DNA from: a virus | Virus record (IMG/VR): IMGVR_UViG_3300032265_000488 | Span: 1-22,799 of that record | DNA length: 22,799 nucleotides | Direction: 5' to 3' (one strand) | Program-made: the position numbers and the translations under genes | In this document: piece by piece, positions 13,361-20,486 of the stretch | Position numbering within the stretch: position 1 is the first letter of the stretch | How the letters are laid out: each line of letters begins with the position of its first letter | Notes under the pieces: model-generated | Told to the model about the DNA's origin: nothing | Database searches by the model: none | The model's input: the letters and a program-made list of their open reading frames with translations, nothing else

Positions 13361-14207
13361 CCTTTCCGGGCCCATTATCTGCCCCGTATCCACCATAAGT
13401 GGTAATATAGGAACTGATACTAGTAGTGCTTGGCCATTGCCAAGTTACTCGAAAATAGTTATAATTTGCTATTGGGATTGTAAGACTAGATATACTTTCT
13501 GCCGAGGTAGTAGTGCCGCTACTAGTGTTATCAAAAATTGTAGTTTTGGTTGCATTTAACCAACTATTAACACTGATGGTCATGTCGGTTGTACCTTCTA
13601 CATAAACGGTACCTGCGAATCCTGAACTAATATCTACAGCAAAAGTTAAATTGGTTGTAGGAACTGCTTCATAAAATTTAGCTGGGATCGCTGAACTATG
13701 ATGCATAACATTACCGGCAAAATCAATCTCGCCTGTAAAAGTATTATATACAAGATTTGTTTTCGCCGTTGGTACTGCTGATCCCATGATTTCAATGGTG
13801 CCGGTTGCGCCGAATCTCGTATCGCCATACAATAGTGTAGTAACTCCACTGATAACGGCGGTTACGCTATATTGTAAGTATTGATCTTTTAAACCAGCAA
13901 TATCAATAGCTGGTATTGTAACTCTTGATAGCCCTGTGATCGGTGTGTTAGGAGTGATGGTATAAGGGCTATTTGGAAGTCCGTTACCGCTTGTATCCAT
14001 AACATTCAAACTTAAACTTGTAACTGTAGATAAGTCGATACGTTTCTGATCAGCATTGATTATGTCAAACTCTAGGACATTAGGAACGCCTCGATAAATT
14101 TTTATTGTTCTTTGATACACGTTGGTATACTCCGTAGGTATAGATCCTGCCAGATCAGCTGTAAGTATGATTCTATTTGGATATAAATAACTTGAAATTT
14201 TTTGCAT
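13338..14207 (-). CDS. Virion-type structural protein with BppU-like N-terminus (289 aa)
   Basis: The stretch IKIYRGVPNVLEFDII and the following NADQKRIDLSTVTSLSLNVMD (about residues 36-70) recall the N-terminal beta domain of baseplate upper proteins (BppU family). The rest is Ser/Thr/Gly-rich beta-like sequence (TTNLTFAVDISSGFAGTVYV, PIANYNYFRVTW) similar to other phage virion proteins. There are no catalytic motifs. It is unusual to find it between replication genes. An ATAAATA element lies 18-26 bases upstream of the ATG, so it may be expressed late although its neighbours are early-type genes. The baseplate or fibre role is inferred. Confidence 0.65.
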   Translation of the reverse strand: MQKISSYLYPNRIILTADLAGSIPTEYTNVYQRTIKIYRGVPNVLEFDIINADQKRIDLSTVTSLSLNVMDTSGNGLPNSPYTITPNTPITGLSRVTIPAIDIAGLKDQYLQYSVTAVISGVTTLLYGDTRFGATGTIEIMGSAVPTAKTNLVYNTFTGEIDFAGNVMHHSSAIPAKFYEAVPTTNLTFAVDISSGFAGTVYVEGTTDMTISVNSWLNATKTTIFDNTSSGTTTSAESISSLTIPIANYNYFRVTWQWPSTTSISSYITTYGGYGADNGPGKVVSVTVS

Positions 14208-14220
14208 CTGGCGGAACCTT

Positions 14221-14233
14221 TAAAGTATTTATG
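14221..14233 (-). promoter_or_regulatory. ATAAATACT late-promoter-like element before the virion-type gene
   Basis: The minus strand reads CATAAATACTTTA (14233-14221), then AAAGG before the ATG at 14207. It lies at the start of the divergent plus-strand gene, so the two starts share DNA. Confidence 0.45.
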
Positions 14234-14605
14234 GCAAAATTAAGAGACAATATAGAACAAAATCTACCGTTTATCAGCGTTATTAACTATGGCGAGGATG
14301 AATACGTAGGTATCATAATAAATCAGGATCAGTTCGTAACTAGCTTTTACGACCTTAATTCTATACGGACTCCCGAGGAAAAAACACTTTTTCTCGAAAT
14401 AGGAGAAATATGGTGGTGGGAGTCAAATCGACAGTTTCCCATTAACATATTCTGTAGAGAACAAATTGCGCCATTTCACTACGCTGTAAAAACCTTTAAC
14501 AGCAAAGATACTCGTATTATACTAGGGCCTGTGGTTAATTTGATGAACTTGACTATGAAGAGAGTTAAACGAAAATCAGTCCAACTTGTGCGTAAAATCA
14601 AGTAA
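14231..14605 (+). CDS. Plus-strand hypothetical protein (124 aa from ATG)
   Basis: The frame is open from a TTG at 14177, but the first ATG is at 14231 (MAKLRDNIEQNLPFISVINY). A TTG at 14192 would add 13 residues (LKFFASGGTFKVF) that also look protein-like, so the true start is uncertain. The product has a folded-protein composition (EDEYVGIIINQDQFVTSFYD, GEIWWWESNRQFPINIF) and a very basic C-terminus (MKRVKRKSVQLVRKIK). Its end overlaps the end of the 14576 gene by 30 bases, and its start is divergent from the 14207 start. It is the only plus-strand gene in this part. The basic tail suggests nucleic-acid contact; the family is not recognised. Confidence 0.7.
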   Translation: MAKLRDNIEQNLPFISVINYGEDEYVGIIINQDQFVTSFYDLNSIRTPEEKTLFLEIGEIWWWESNRQFPINIFCREQIAPFHYAVKTFNSKDTRIILGPVVNLMNLTMKRVKRKSVQLVRKIK

Positions 14606-15163
14606 ATTTTCAATAATTAAATTCATCTGTACTACAATTACATGTGCATAGGCAATAGCATGTGCCTTTTTAAAATAGTACTCATCGTTTTCGGGCCTTG
14701 CCCAAATATCGCCCATTACTGTATCCCAGTCTTTCCCGATTAGATAGCGTTTTGCAGGGCGTATCATAGCCAAAACTGCTGCCAGTTGTTCTATACTGCT
14801 TGGCTTCATCTGACGGAGAATAGAACCATGTCCATTCACATGAAATAATTTGTTTGTGAAGTCGTCTTCTAGTAGTAGGTCCCATAAGGGTTCAGTCTCC
14901 AATAGTTTAGTTAAGTGCTCTTTATTTTTAACACCTTCATAGACGCTTACATTTAAAAAATCTATCTTAAAATAGCCCCTATCTTCTGCTTTTTTGTAAT
15001 CTATAGTACTTAGCCCAGTTAACGGATTGTAGGGAATGGACGTACAATATATACCAGTGTTGTGCTTTTTAAAAGTTCCATTATCGTCAATAGCCGCAGT
15101 GACATGCTTGAACTTTTCAAGTGCTTTTTCTCTATCAAAAAAGTCTATATCGATATCTGGCAT
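14576..15163 (-). CDS. Miniature DnaE-like (C-family DNA polymerase) protein (195 aa)
   Basis: The protein opens with MPDIDIDF (1-8), the form of the catalytic motif of bacterial polymerase III alpha (MPDFDVDF, E. coli Asp401 and Asp403). FKIDFLNV (65-72, Asp68) corresponds to KFDFLGL (Asp555), the third catalytic Asp. Two further DnaE-like blocks follow in the right order: KPSSIEQLAAVLAMIRP (120-136, compare KPDCFEDMIALVALFRP) and FKKAHAIAYA (164-173, compare FNKSHSAAYA). DnaE is about 1160 aa, so PHP, most of the fingers, and the OB and tail domains are missing. The start shares a base with the upstream stop. Homology is inferred from motif order; activity is unknown. It may be a regulator, a decoy or a remnant rather than an enzyme. 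Confidence 0.6.
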   Translation of the reverse strand: MPDIDIDFFDREKALEKFKHVTAAIDDNGTFKKHNTGIYCTSIPYNPLTGLSTIDYKKAEDRGYFKIDFLNVSVYEGVKNKEHLTKLLETEPLWDLLLEDDFTNKLFHVNGHGSILRQMKPSSIEQLAAVLAMIRPAKRYLIGKDWDTVMGDIWARPENDEYYFKKAHAIAYAHVIVVQMNLIIENLLDFTHKLD

Positions 15164-15855
15164 TATAAATTACTCTCTCTAACCACCTGCCGAACTAGTT
15201 CTATATCTGCTGGCAATTTTTTAAATTTGTTTAACCAAAAAGGAATATCCATAACTGTATTGATAGCAGTCAATTGTTCGTCGTTGAATTTTTTCACCAT
15301 TTCTTTACCACTAGCCGAATTTAAAACAAGCCAAGGGCTTATTTTTCCATCTTTGATATCGAATGTTGCTCGACTTAGACTTACATAATGGAAATAATGA
15401 TCCCATTGTGAGTTGTTATCATTAGCCCACGATAACATATGACTAATACTGCGCTCTAATGCGACTTCTACCGGTTCACTTTTAATTAAGTGTACAACAT
15501 AATTATCATACAACTCATCTCTACACCAGTGGTCTAATTTAACTCCGCTAGTTACAACATAGTTAATAAACTTGTCAGGATATAAAGGATTAACATTGCT
15601 GACAAAACTGCCAAATTTGACAAACGCATTGTAGTAAGGACTCCTAGCAAATTCTTCATAGGTTTTATCACCCTTATGATTTTGACTCATCTTATAAAAT
15701 TTATTAAATGTGTCATAGCCTAGTATTACATGTTTTTCAGTACGTGCTAGATATCTACGCTTCTGTTCACACACGTGAACAAATAGAGTTTTCTCCTGCA
15801 TAAACCCTTTATTACAAAATTGACAGATAAACGGCTGACTGATCAATGACATCAT
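15163..15855 (-). CDS. Zinc-finger-like protein of unknown function (230 aa)
   Basis: The N-terminus carries a C2HC-like finger: Cys10-x2-Cys13 (FICQFCNKGF), then HVC with His27 and Cys29, followed by basic KRR. The remaining 200 residues are mixed alpha/beta with many aromatic residues (SPYYNAFVKFGSFV, YFHYVSLSRATFDI) and no motif that I know. The start overlaps the upstream stop (ATGA) and the stop overlaps the DnaE-like start, so the two are probably co-translated. DNA or protein binding through the finger is an inference. Confidence 0.75.
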   Translation of the reverse strand: MMSLISQPFICQFCNKGFMQEKTLFVHVCEQKRRYLARTEKHVILGYDTFNKFYKMSQNHKGDKTYEEFARSPYYNAFVKFGSFVSNVNPLYPDKFINYVVTSGVKLDHWCRDELYDNYVVHLIKSEPVEVALERSISHMLSWANDNNSQWDHYFHYVSLSRATFDIKDGKISPWLVLNSASGKEMVKKFNDEQLTAINTVMDIPFWLNKFKKLPADIELVRQVVRESNL

Positions 15856-16331
15856 TTAAGTTTCTTTGCAATCGTAGCTTCATCCATGCCATGCTTACGA
15901 GCCAGATCTTTTATTTCCTTGTCTGTTGACATATCTGCTAGCATTTCAAGTTCATCATTTTTTCTATTGGGATAGATTTCTTGTAAAAATTTAAGTTTTT
16001 TGCCACCACTGCCTTCTTTTTTCTTGTGTCCTAACCATTGATGAAAGAATGTAGCCTGTCCGTTGTAACTACACATACATAACAAAATCCACAATAGTTT
16101 AGGATGTTTTTGCAGTAAGTTCCAGTGCTTATTAAAATACTCATTAACAGTTAAAACAAAATGTTCTTGGACTTCACGCTTTTGTCCTTGTACATTACTG
16201 ATATATCTATTAAGAATAAAAAATTCACCCTTAAGGCTTTTTTGCTGTTCGGGAGTCATTTCATCCCAAACAGCTCGGGCATTTAAATCAACAAATGCTA
16301 TCTTTTCCTTAAGTTCAATTTTATCACTCAT
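15852..16331 (-). CDS. Possible clamp-loader small subunit, gp62-like (159 aa)
   Basis: It is a helical, Lys-rich protein. The middle (FFILNRYISNV, then VNEYFNKHWNLLQKHPKLLW) and the end (KLKFLQEIYPNRKNDELEML, then EIKDLARKHGM) follow a pattern similar to the helical T4 clamp-loader small subunit gp62 (187 aa), where an N-terminal FMVENALS-like block is followed by a W-x-K-containing region and a K-LAKRY-like helix. The similarity is weak and partly subjective. The partner gene gp44 is not in the window. Start and stop overlap the neighbouring genes (ATGA). If not gp62, it remains a conserved-looking unknown. Confidence 0.45.
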   Translation of the reverse strand: MSDKIELKEKIAFVDLNARAVWDEMTPEQQKSLKGEFFILNRYISNVQGQKREVQEHFVLTVNEYFNKHWNLLQKHPKLLWILLCMCSYNGQATFFHQWLGHKKKEGSGGKKLKFLQEIYPNRKNDELEMLADMSTDKEIKDLARKHGMDEATIAKKLK

Positions 16332-16597
16332 AGTTTGTCTTTACTTAGTTTGTATATCATTATAGCACGATCCAAGGCCTTTTGTAAAGTAGGATTGGTC
16401 TTTGCTTCTCTCCGAATTTCACCCCAAAGTTTATCGTCCATAGTATGATCATGCAAAGGCCTACCATCGCTAGTACGTGGATCATAGTTCCAACCAATTT
16501 CTTTTCGTGTGCTAGGATCTGCGCCAATTTCTCTAGCATAAACTGTGCCATTATTTCTTTCGTACACGTAGGTTGCTCCTGGTTTAAGACTTCCCAC
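16328..16597 (-). CDS. Small conserved-looking protein (89 aa)
   Basis: The start is GTG with a good Shine-Dalgarno AAGGA seven bases upstream, inside the end of the preceding gene. The product begins GSLKPGATYVYERNNGTVYA, contains REIGADPSTRKEIGW and a Asp/His-rich DGRPLHDHTMDD, and ends in a basic helix (LQKALDRAIMIYKLSKDKL). It closely recalls small hypothetical proteins in T4-like cyanophages, from memory only. Its stop overlaps the next start. No function known. Confidence 0.75.
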   Translation of the reverse strand: MGSLKPGATYVYERNNGTVYAREIGADPSTRKEIGWNYDPRTSDGRPLHDHTMDDKLWGEIRREAKTNPTLQKALDRAIMIYKLSKDKL

Positions 16598-16599
16598 TG

Positions 16600-17223
16600 T
16601 TAGTCCTTAGGTAATAAAATAGCGTCAAATGCCATAACAGTTCTATTGCCGACTCCACGCCAAGGGTACACAGTATGTGGTATATGACTTGGAAATAATA
16701 TCATAGTGCCAGGAGTTGGTTCATATTTCCATGTGTCGTTCATAATAAATTTACTCACGTCCTTAGTATGCGGTAATCTAAACAATATCTTACCATCGCT
16801 AGGATGACTATTATCGGCTAATTCAGGTGCGCTAATATAAATGTTACCACTCAAATGTCCTCGAGGGTGTGAATGCATTTCTTGATAGTCGCCTTGGTGC
16901 TGTCTAATAGTCCAAACACTTACAATTTTAACCTTGCATAGTTTTAATTCTTCGGCGCCACTTTGTGCAGTAATTAATTCTAAATATCCCTGGCAAATAC
17001 TTTCTAGCCAAGGTACTAACCACTCAACATCTAGCCCTAGTTGGTTAGGATACACCTGTATCTGTTGTCCGCCACGAACACTGATTAACGGATCTCCGCT
17101 ATCATTTAATTCAGGATGCAAATGTAAAGTTTCAGCTAGGCTGAATATTTTACTAAACTGTACCGGAGGTACATCATCTATAGCTATTGTTGTGGGTTGA
17201 AAATAAGCAACTTTTAGTGTCAT
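16600..17223 (-). CDS. 2OG-Fe(II) oxygenase, TIGR02466/PF13759-like (207 aa)
   Basis: The motif MHSHPRGHLSGNIYI (His117, His119) matches the HxHP-x-SG-YY signature of this oxygenase family. The distal part PGTMILFPSHIPHTVYP supplies His183, and Arg194 follows in GNRTVMAFD for the co-substrate. The first ~100 residues are typical lead-in (helix and strands, LVPWLESICQGYLELI). Such proteins are very common in marine T4-like phages, and their substrate is unknown. The start overlaps the upstream stop (ATGA). Confidence 0.85.
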   Translation of the reverse strand: MTLKVAYFQPTTIAIDDVPPVQFSKIFSLAETLHLHPELNDSGDPLISVRGGQQIQVYPNQLGLDVEWLVPWLESICQGYLELITAQSGAEELKLCKVKIVSVWTIRQHQGDYQEMHSHPRGHLSGNIYISAPELADNSHPSDGKILFRLPHTKDVSKFIMNDTWKYEPTPGTMILFPSHIPHTVYPWRGVGNRTVMAFDAILLPKD

Positions 17224-17726
17224 AATAGTTTATCTAATTGAATAATCTCGCTTTGTCTACTTATTTCTTTCACAAAGTAAACACAGCTAGGTTTAGAACC
17301 TTGTCTTATTGGTGTGGCGAGTAACTGACCATTTTTCATCTTTGGAAAGTACCACTTAACATCATTGTAAAAATTTACAATTTCTATTTTTTTAAACTCT
17401 ACTCTAAACGAACTTAACGGATTAAAACACAGTGCTTCAAATCCTCTATCATTTAAACTTGTTAACGGTAATATTTCAATATCACATCCACTTTGACTAT
17501 CACCGACTGCAATACACCAGTCAATAGGCATAGTTACTTCGTCTTCACCTATACGTAATACCATTGCTGGTGCATTGAAACTTTCTAAAAATATTAATGG
17601 CATGAAGAAAAAGTCCGGTTCCGATGGATTGCTATTATCTAGTACTGCAAATCTAGTGTTTTCATCTACCTCGTCCGGTAAATTGTTTAATGAAAATGTT
17701 TGATCATCTAATGTTAATATCTGCAT
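17220..17726 (-). CDS. Conserved-looking hypothetical protein (168 aa)
   Basis: It follows uvsW after six bases and overlaps the next start by four, so it belongs to the operon. The product is acidic, rich in Phe, Leu and Pro (FFFMPLIFLESFNAPAMVLR), with a Cys pair in the centre (DWCIAVGDSQSGCDIEILPL) and no catalytic motif. There is no signal peptide or clear membrane segment. The family is not recognised. Its place next to UvsW hints at recombination or repair, but this is only position. Confidence 0.8.
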   Translation of the reverse strand: MQILTLDDQTFSLNNLPDEVDENTRFAVLDNSNPSEPDFFFMPLIFLESFNAPAMVLRIGEDEVTMPIDWCIAVGDSQSGCDIEILPLTSLNDRGFEALCFNPLSSFRVEFKKIEIVNFYNDVKWYFPKMKNGQLLATPIRQGSKPSCVYFVKEISRQSEIIQLDKLL

Positions 17727-17732
17727 AATTCC

Positions 17733-19199
17733 TTATTTTTGCCAATCTATCTTATCAATAGTAAATGGATATTTGGCATCCTTGTAAAATTTCTTACGTT
17801 CAGTAAGATGTCTTTTTGCGTATTTGCAGGTACTAGTTATATCCCAGATTTGTACGAAGTCTTTGTCTTCGGCTTTTCTAATGCCTCGGCCAATTGATTG
17901 TATAACCCTAACAAAGCTCTTTCCGGGCTCCAGAAGAACCATATTAAAAATCCTAGGGATATTAATACCAACAGCGGCCACACCGTAAGTCGCCACAATA
18001 ATCTTGTTATCGCTTGTTTTAACTTCGTCATACTCTTCTTTTCTATCTTTAGTTTTAACTTCACCTGATACAAATACTGCGTCGGGTATTTCATTTATTA
18101 TAAATTTGCCTGAATCAATTCTATTAACTAGAACTAGAGTATTGCCTGTTAGAGATATTTTTTTAATTAATTTTGAGATATAGATCATTCTGTCATCATC
18201 AGTGACGAGATATTTTAATTCTTCTGCATAGCCGGTAAATTCTGGTAAATCTATCATTTGAACTACGTTTACATGGCAGTTACTTAAAACTCCCATTGCT
18301 TGTAACTCGTGTGCTTTAATGCCTCCGACTACCGGACCAATTGATGCAAATATGCTCTCGCTTTCAAATTTTTCTTTAGGTACAGTGCCAGTCAACCCCC
18401 AACGTATTGCGGCATTACACAGATTTTGCGTAAGTAGATTCTTTAGCACTTCTGCTTTGGCCATGTGTACTTCGTCAACAATAACTGTCTTTACACCGTC
18501 AAGGAATTCTGCTAGCGTAACAATTTCTTGCTCATGATTTTTACTTTTCTTGTCTAAAATGTTTAAACTTTGCCATGTGCATATTGTATGTGTTTTGTTT
18601 AAATCTTTACGATCACCATAGTATACACCCACATCTAATCCAACAGTAATAAAATCTTCTTCTGTTTGTTCTACTAGACTTTTATTAGGAACAATAGTAA
18701 TTGTACGACCTAGTTTTTCACATAGTTGTGATAGTGTTGCTGTAGTGATAGTCTTGCCAGCCCCTGTGGCAATTTCTTGTAAGGCCTGGGGTGTTTCAAG
18801 GAACTTATTAATTGCTTCTACTTGGTAGTCACGTAACATGATAGGTTGGCCTTCTTGTTGGTGACCTTTTGGCCACACTTTACCTTGGTCAGCCCAGTAT
18901 GTTTCAGTAACAGGTGTAAATTCTATCTTAGGAGTAACTCGCAGATCTTCTACATCTTCAATACCAATACCCATCTTACCTAAAATACCCAAGATAGTTT
19001 CTAGCTGATTTAGATATCCGTTACCACCGAGACCAAACAAGCTAACCATACCGTCCCAGCGTCCTAATTTAAAAGCCGGATGATATCTAGCGTATGGAAT
19101 TTCATATTTAAAAGCATTAGCCAGTTTCTTACGAGCTTCTAAAGGTAAGCCTTCTAACTTAATATTAACCTCATCTCGTATCACTAGTTTAACAGTCAT
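17733..19199 (-). CDS. uvsW: UvsW-type DNA/RNA helicase (488 aa)
   Basis: In T4, UvsW is a superfamily-2 helicase that unwinds branched DNA and R-loops and shifts origin- to recombination-dependent replication. The motifs are complete: Walker A ATGAGKT (144-150), Walker B as DEVH (242-245), motif III-like GLTGT (268-272), and motif VI QSIGRGIRK (434-442). The N-terminal ~120 residues (RYHPAFKLGRWDGMVSLF) form the small UvsW-specific domain. The size is near that of T4 UvsW (503 aa). It overlaps the 403-aa gene upstream by four bases. Confidence 0.95.
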   Translation of the reverse strand: MTVKLVIRDEVNIKLEGLPLEARKKLANAFKYEIPYARYHPAFKLGRWDGMVSLFGLGGNGYLNQLETILGILGKMGIGIEDVEDLRVTPKIEFTPVTETYWADQGKVWPKGHQQEGQPIMLRDYQVEAINKFLETPQALQEIATGAGKTITTATLSQLCEKLGRTITIVPNKSLVEQTEEDFITVGLDVGVYYGDRKDLNKTHTICTWQSLNILDKKSKNHEQEIVTLAEFLDGVKTVIVDEVHMAKAEVLKNLLTQNLCNAAIRWGLTGTVPKEKFESESIFASIGPVVGGIKAHELQAMGVLSNCHVNVVQMIDLPEFTGYAEELKYLVTDDDRMIYISKLIKKISLTGNTLVLVNRIDSGKFIINEIPDAVFVSGEVKTKDRKEEYDEVKTSDNKIIVATYGVAAVGINIPRIFNMVLLEPGKSFVRVIQSIGRGIRKAEDKDFVQIWDITSTCKYAKRHLTERKKFYKDAKYPFTIDKIDWQK

Positions 19200-20386
19200 A
19201 GCATAGTTCTTTTTTCAAATAATACAGGTGCATCTGCCCACTCAATAATTAAATCACAACAGTTAGAGTATACACTAGTTTTGCCGTGACGTAAACCCAT
19301 CTTAGTATCAAGTGCAATCACACTCATCGGTTGCCATGTATTTTTCAGGAAAAATTTTGGAATTTTTCCACTTTGCACAACAGCAATCTTAGTGGTATTA
19401 TCTAGTGGATGATTAAATTTATTATCTTTAATAAGTTGATTAAATTTTTGTCCGGTTTGATTATTAGGCAATCTAAAATAAATTCCGACGCCTGAATCTA
19501 GACCGTTATTTTCCAAAGATTCCTTCAAAATTTCCAGATTTTTTAGTGATTTTTCATCGTCTGAATTTTCAAACACAACTAGGGTTGGTAGTCTTTTTAA
19601 ACTATTAAGTGCGTCTAGTATTTCAGTCATAGTGTGTTCATTTTTGTTAATCCACACTTTGGTCTCAGATCTGTTGGCAATAAATTCCACCAAATTTTCA
19701 CCTGGATTTTTAGGATTTTCCACAAAATACTGGTAACGGACACTTCGGTCATTTATAATATTTTGATCTATCGAGGTTTCTATACCCAAGTCCTCGGTAA
19801 TGTATTTTTGAAAGTTTTTATTTTCAAAATTTGTAATTAGATATTGATTTTCAAATTCTGTTTTTGACCAAGATTTAATGATTTTGTAAAAATCCTGGAT
19901 TTTTCCGTCTATCGTAAAATCAAACGGTGCTAGTGTATCGACTAACAAGACGATATTTTTTTCTGTTAGTTCTGCTTGATAAAACTTACCATTAGAGGTA
20001 AAGTTACCTTCTACAACTTTATTAAGGTCACCTAAAATTTTCCTAATTTGAGGATTGAATGTGAACTCTATGGTTAAAAACTGGCCATTATCTCGATCGT
20101 TTTCAATCGTTAGTGTTCTTATCTGTTCTATCTGCCTAAAGCTCTTAGACCAAACAGGGGTCACTATGGCTTCTGTTATTTTCTTATCAAATTCAGTTAA
20201 TTTTTTTTGATTTTCTTTGAGAATTTTTACTAATAATCTTGATTGACTCTCAGTAATAAACGTAGGTCGCTTAGTTGCGGCTTCTAAACTGGTTAGCGTA
20301 TCAAAGTCACGTTTAGTCAATACCGACTTTGCATAATCGTCAGGTTGACATAATATTTCTACTAGTAAGTTATCAATAGTCATCAT
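19196..20386 (-). CDS. Unknown protein heading the uvsW operon (396 aa)
   Basis: A longer frame starts at a TTG at 20407, but that lies inside the promoter, so I prefer the ATG at 20386 (or 20383, MTIDNLLVEIL). The sequence is Lys/Asn/Glu-rich with many Phe, and shows no Walker, zinc or catalytic motif. The C-terminal ~130 residues look most ordered (SGVGIYFRLPNNQTGQKF, IPKFFLKNTWQPMSVIALD, YSNCCDLIIEW). Between UvsY and UvsW it is well placed for a recombination or replication factor. I recall similar hypotheticals beside uvsW in aquatic T4-like phages, without a name. Its stop overlaps the uvsW start (ATGA). Confidence 0.8.
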   Translation of the reverse strand: MMTIDNLLVEILCQPDDYAKSVLTKRDFDTLTSLEAATKRPTFITESQSRLLVKILKENQKKLTEFDKKITEAIVTPVWSKSFRQIEQIRTLTIENDRDNGQFLTIEFTFNPQIRKILGDLNKVVEGNFTSNGKFYQAELTEKNIVLLVDTLAPFDFTIDGKIQDFYKIIKSWSKTEFENQYLITNFENKNFQKYITEDLGIETSIDQNIINDRSVRYQYFVENPKNPGENLVEFIANRSETKVWINKNEHTMTEILDALNSLKRLPTLVVFENSDDEKSLKNLEILKESLENNGLDSGVGIYFRLPNNQTGQKFNQLIKDNKFNHPLDNTTKIAVVQSGKIPKFFLKNTWQPMSVIALDTKMGLRHGKTSVYSNCCDLIIEWADAPVLFEKRTML

Positions 20387-20392
20387 ACAGTA

Positions 20393-20421
20393 AGTATACA
20401 CTAACAAATTTCAAAGGTCAA
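20393..20421 (-). promoter_or_regulatory. Sigma70-like promoter of the uvsW operon
   Basis: The minus strand shows -35 TTGACC (20421-20416), a 17-base spacer and -10 TATACT (20398-20393). It lies directly after the uvsY terminator. The ATG at 20386 is only six bases past the -10, so the transcript start should fall on or near the start codon. Confidence 0.65.
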
Positions 20422-20429
20422 CCTCTTAG

Positions 20430-20463
20430 AAAAAAATAGGCCTCAATATTATTTAAGGCCTAT
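20430..20463 (-). terminator. Rho-independent terminator after uvsY
   Basis: On the minus strand ATAGGCCT (20463-20456) pairs with AGGCCTAT (20443-20436) across a 12-base A/T loop, followed by a run of seven T. It ends the gp32-uvsX-uvsY transcript and separates it from the promoter at 20393-20421. Confidence 0.8.
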
Positions 20464-20486
20464 AGTCACAATTTTGAGCAAATTAG

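Noticed and set aside
17837-18094. 85-aa minus-strand frame
   Set aside because: It lies inside uvsW in another frame and is a shadow.
20387-20407. TTG start of the 403-aa version of the unknown gene
   Set aside because: It falls inside the promoter spacer; the ATG at 20386 or 20383 is more likely.
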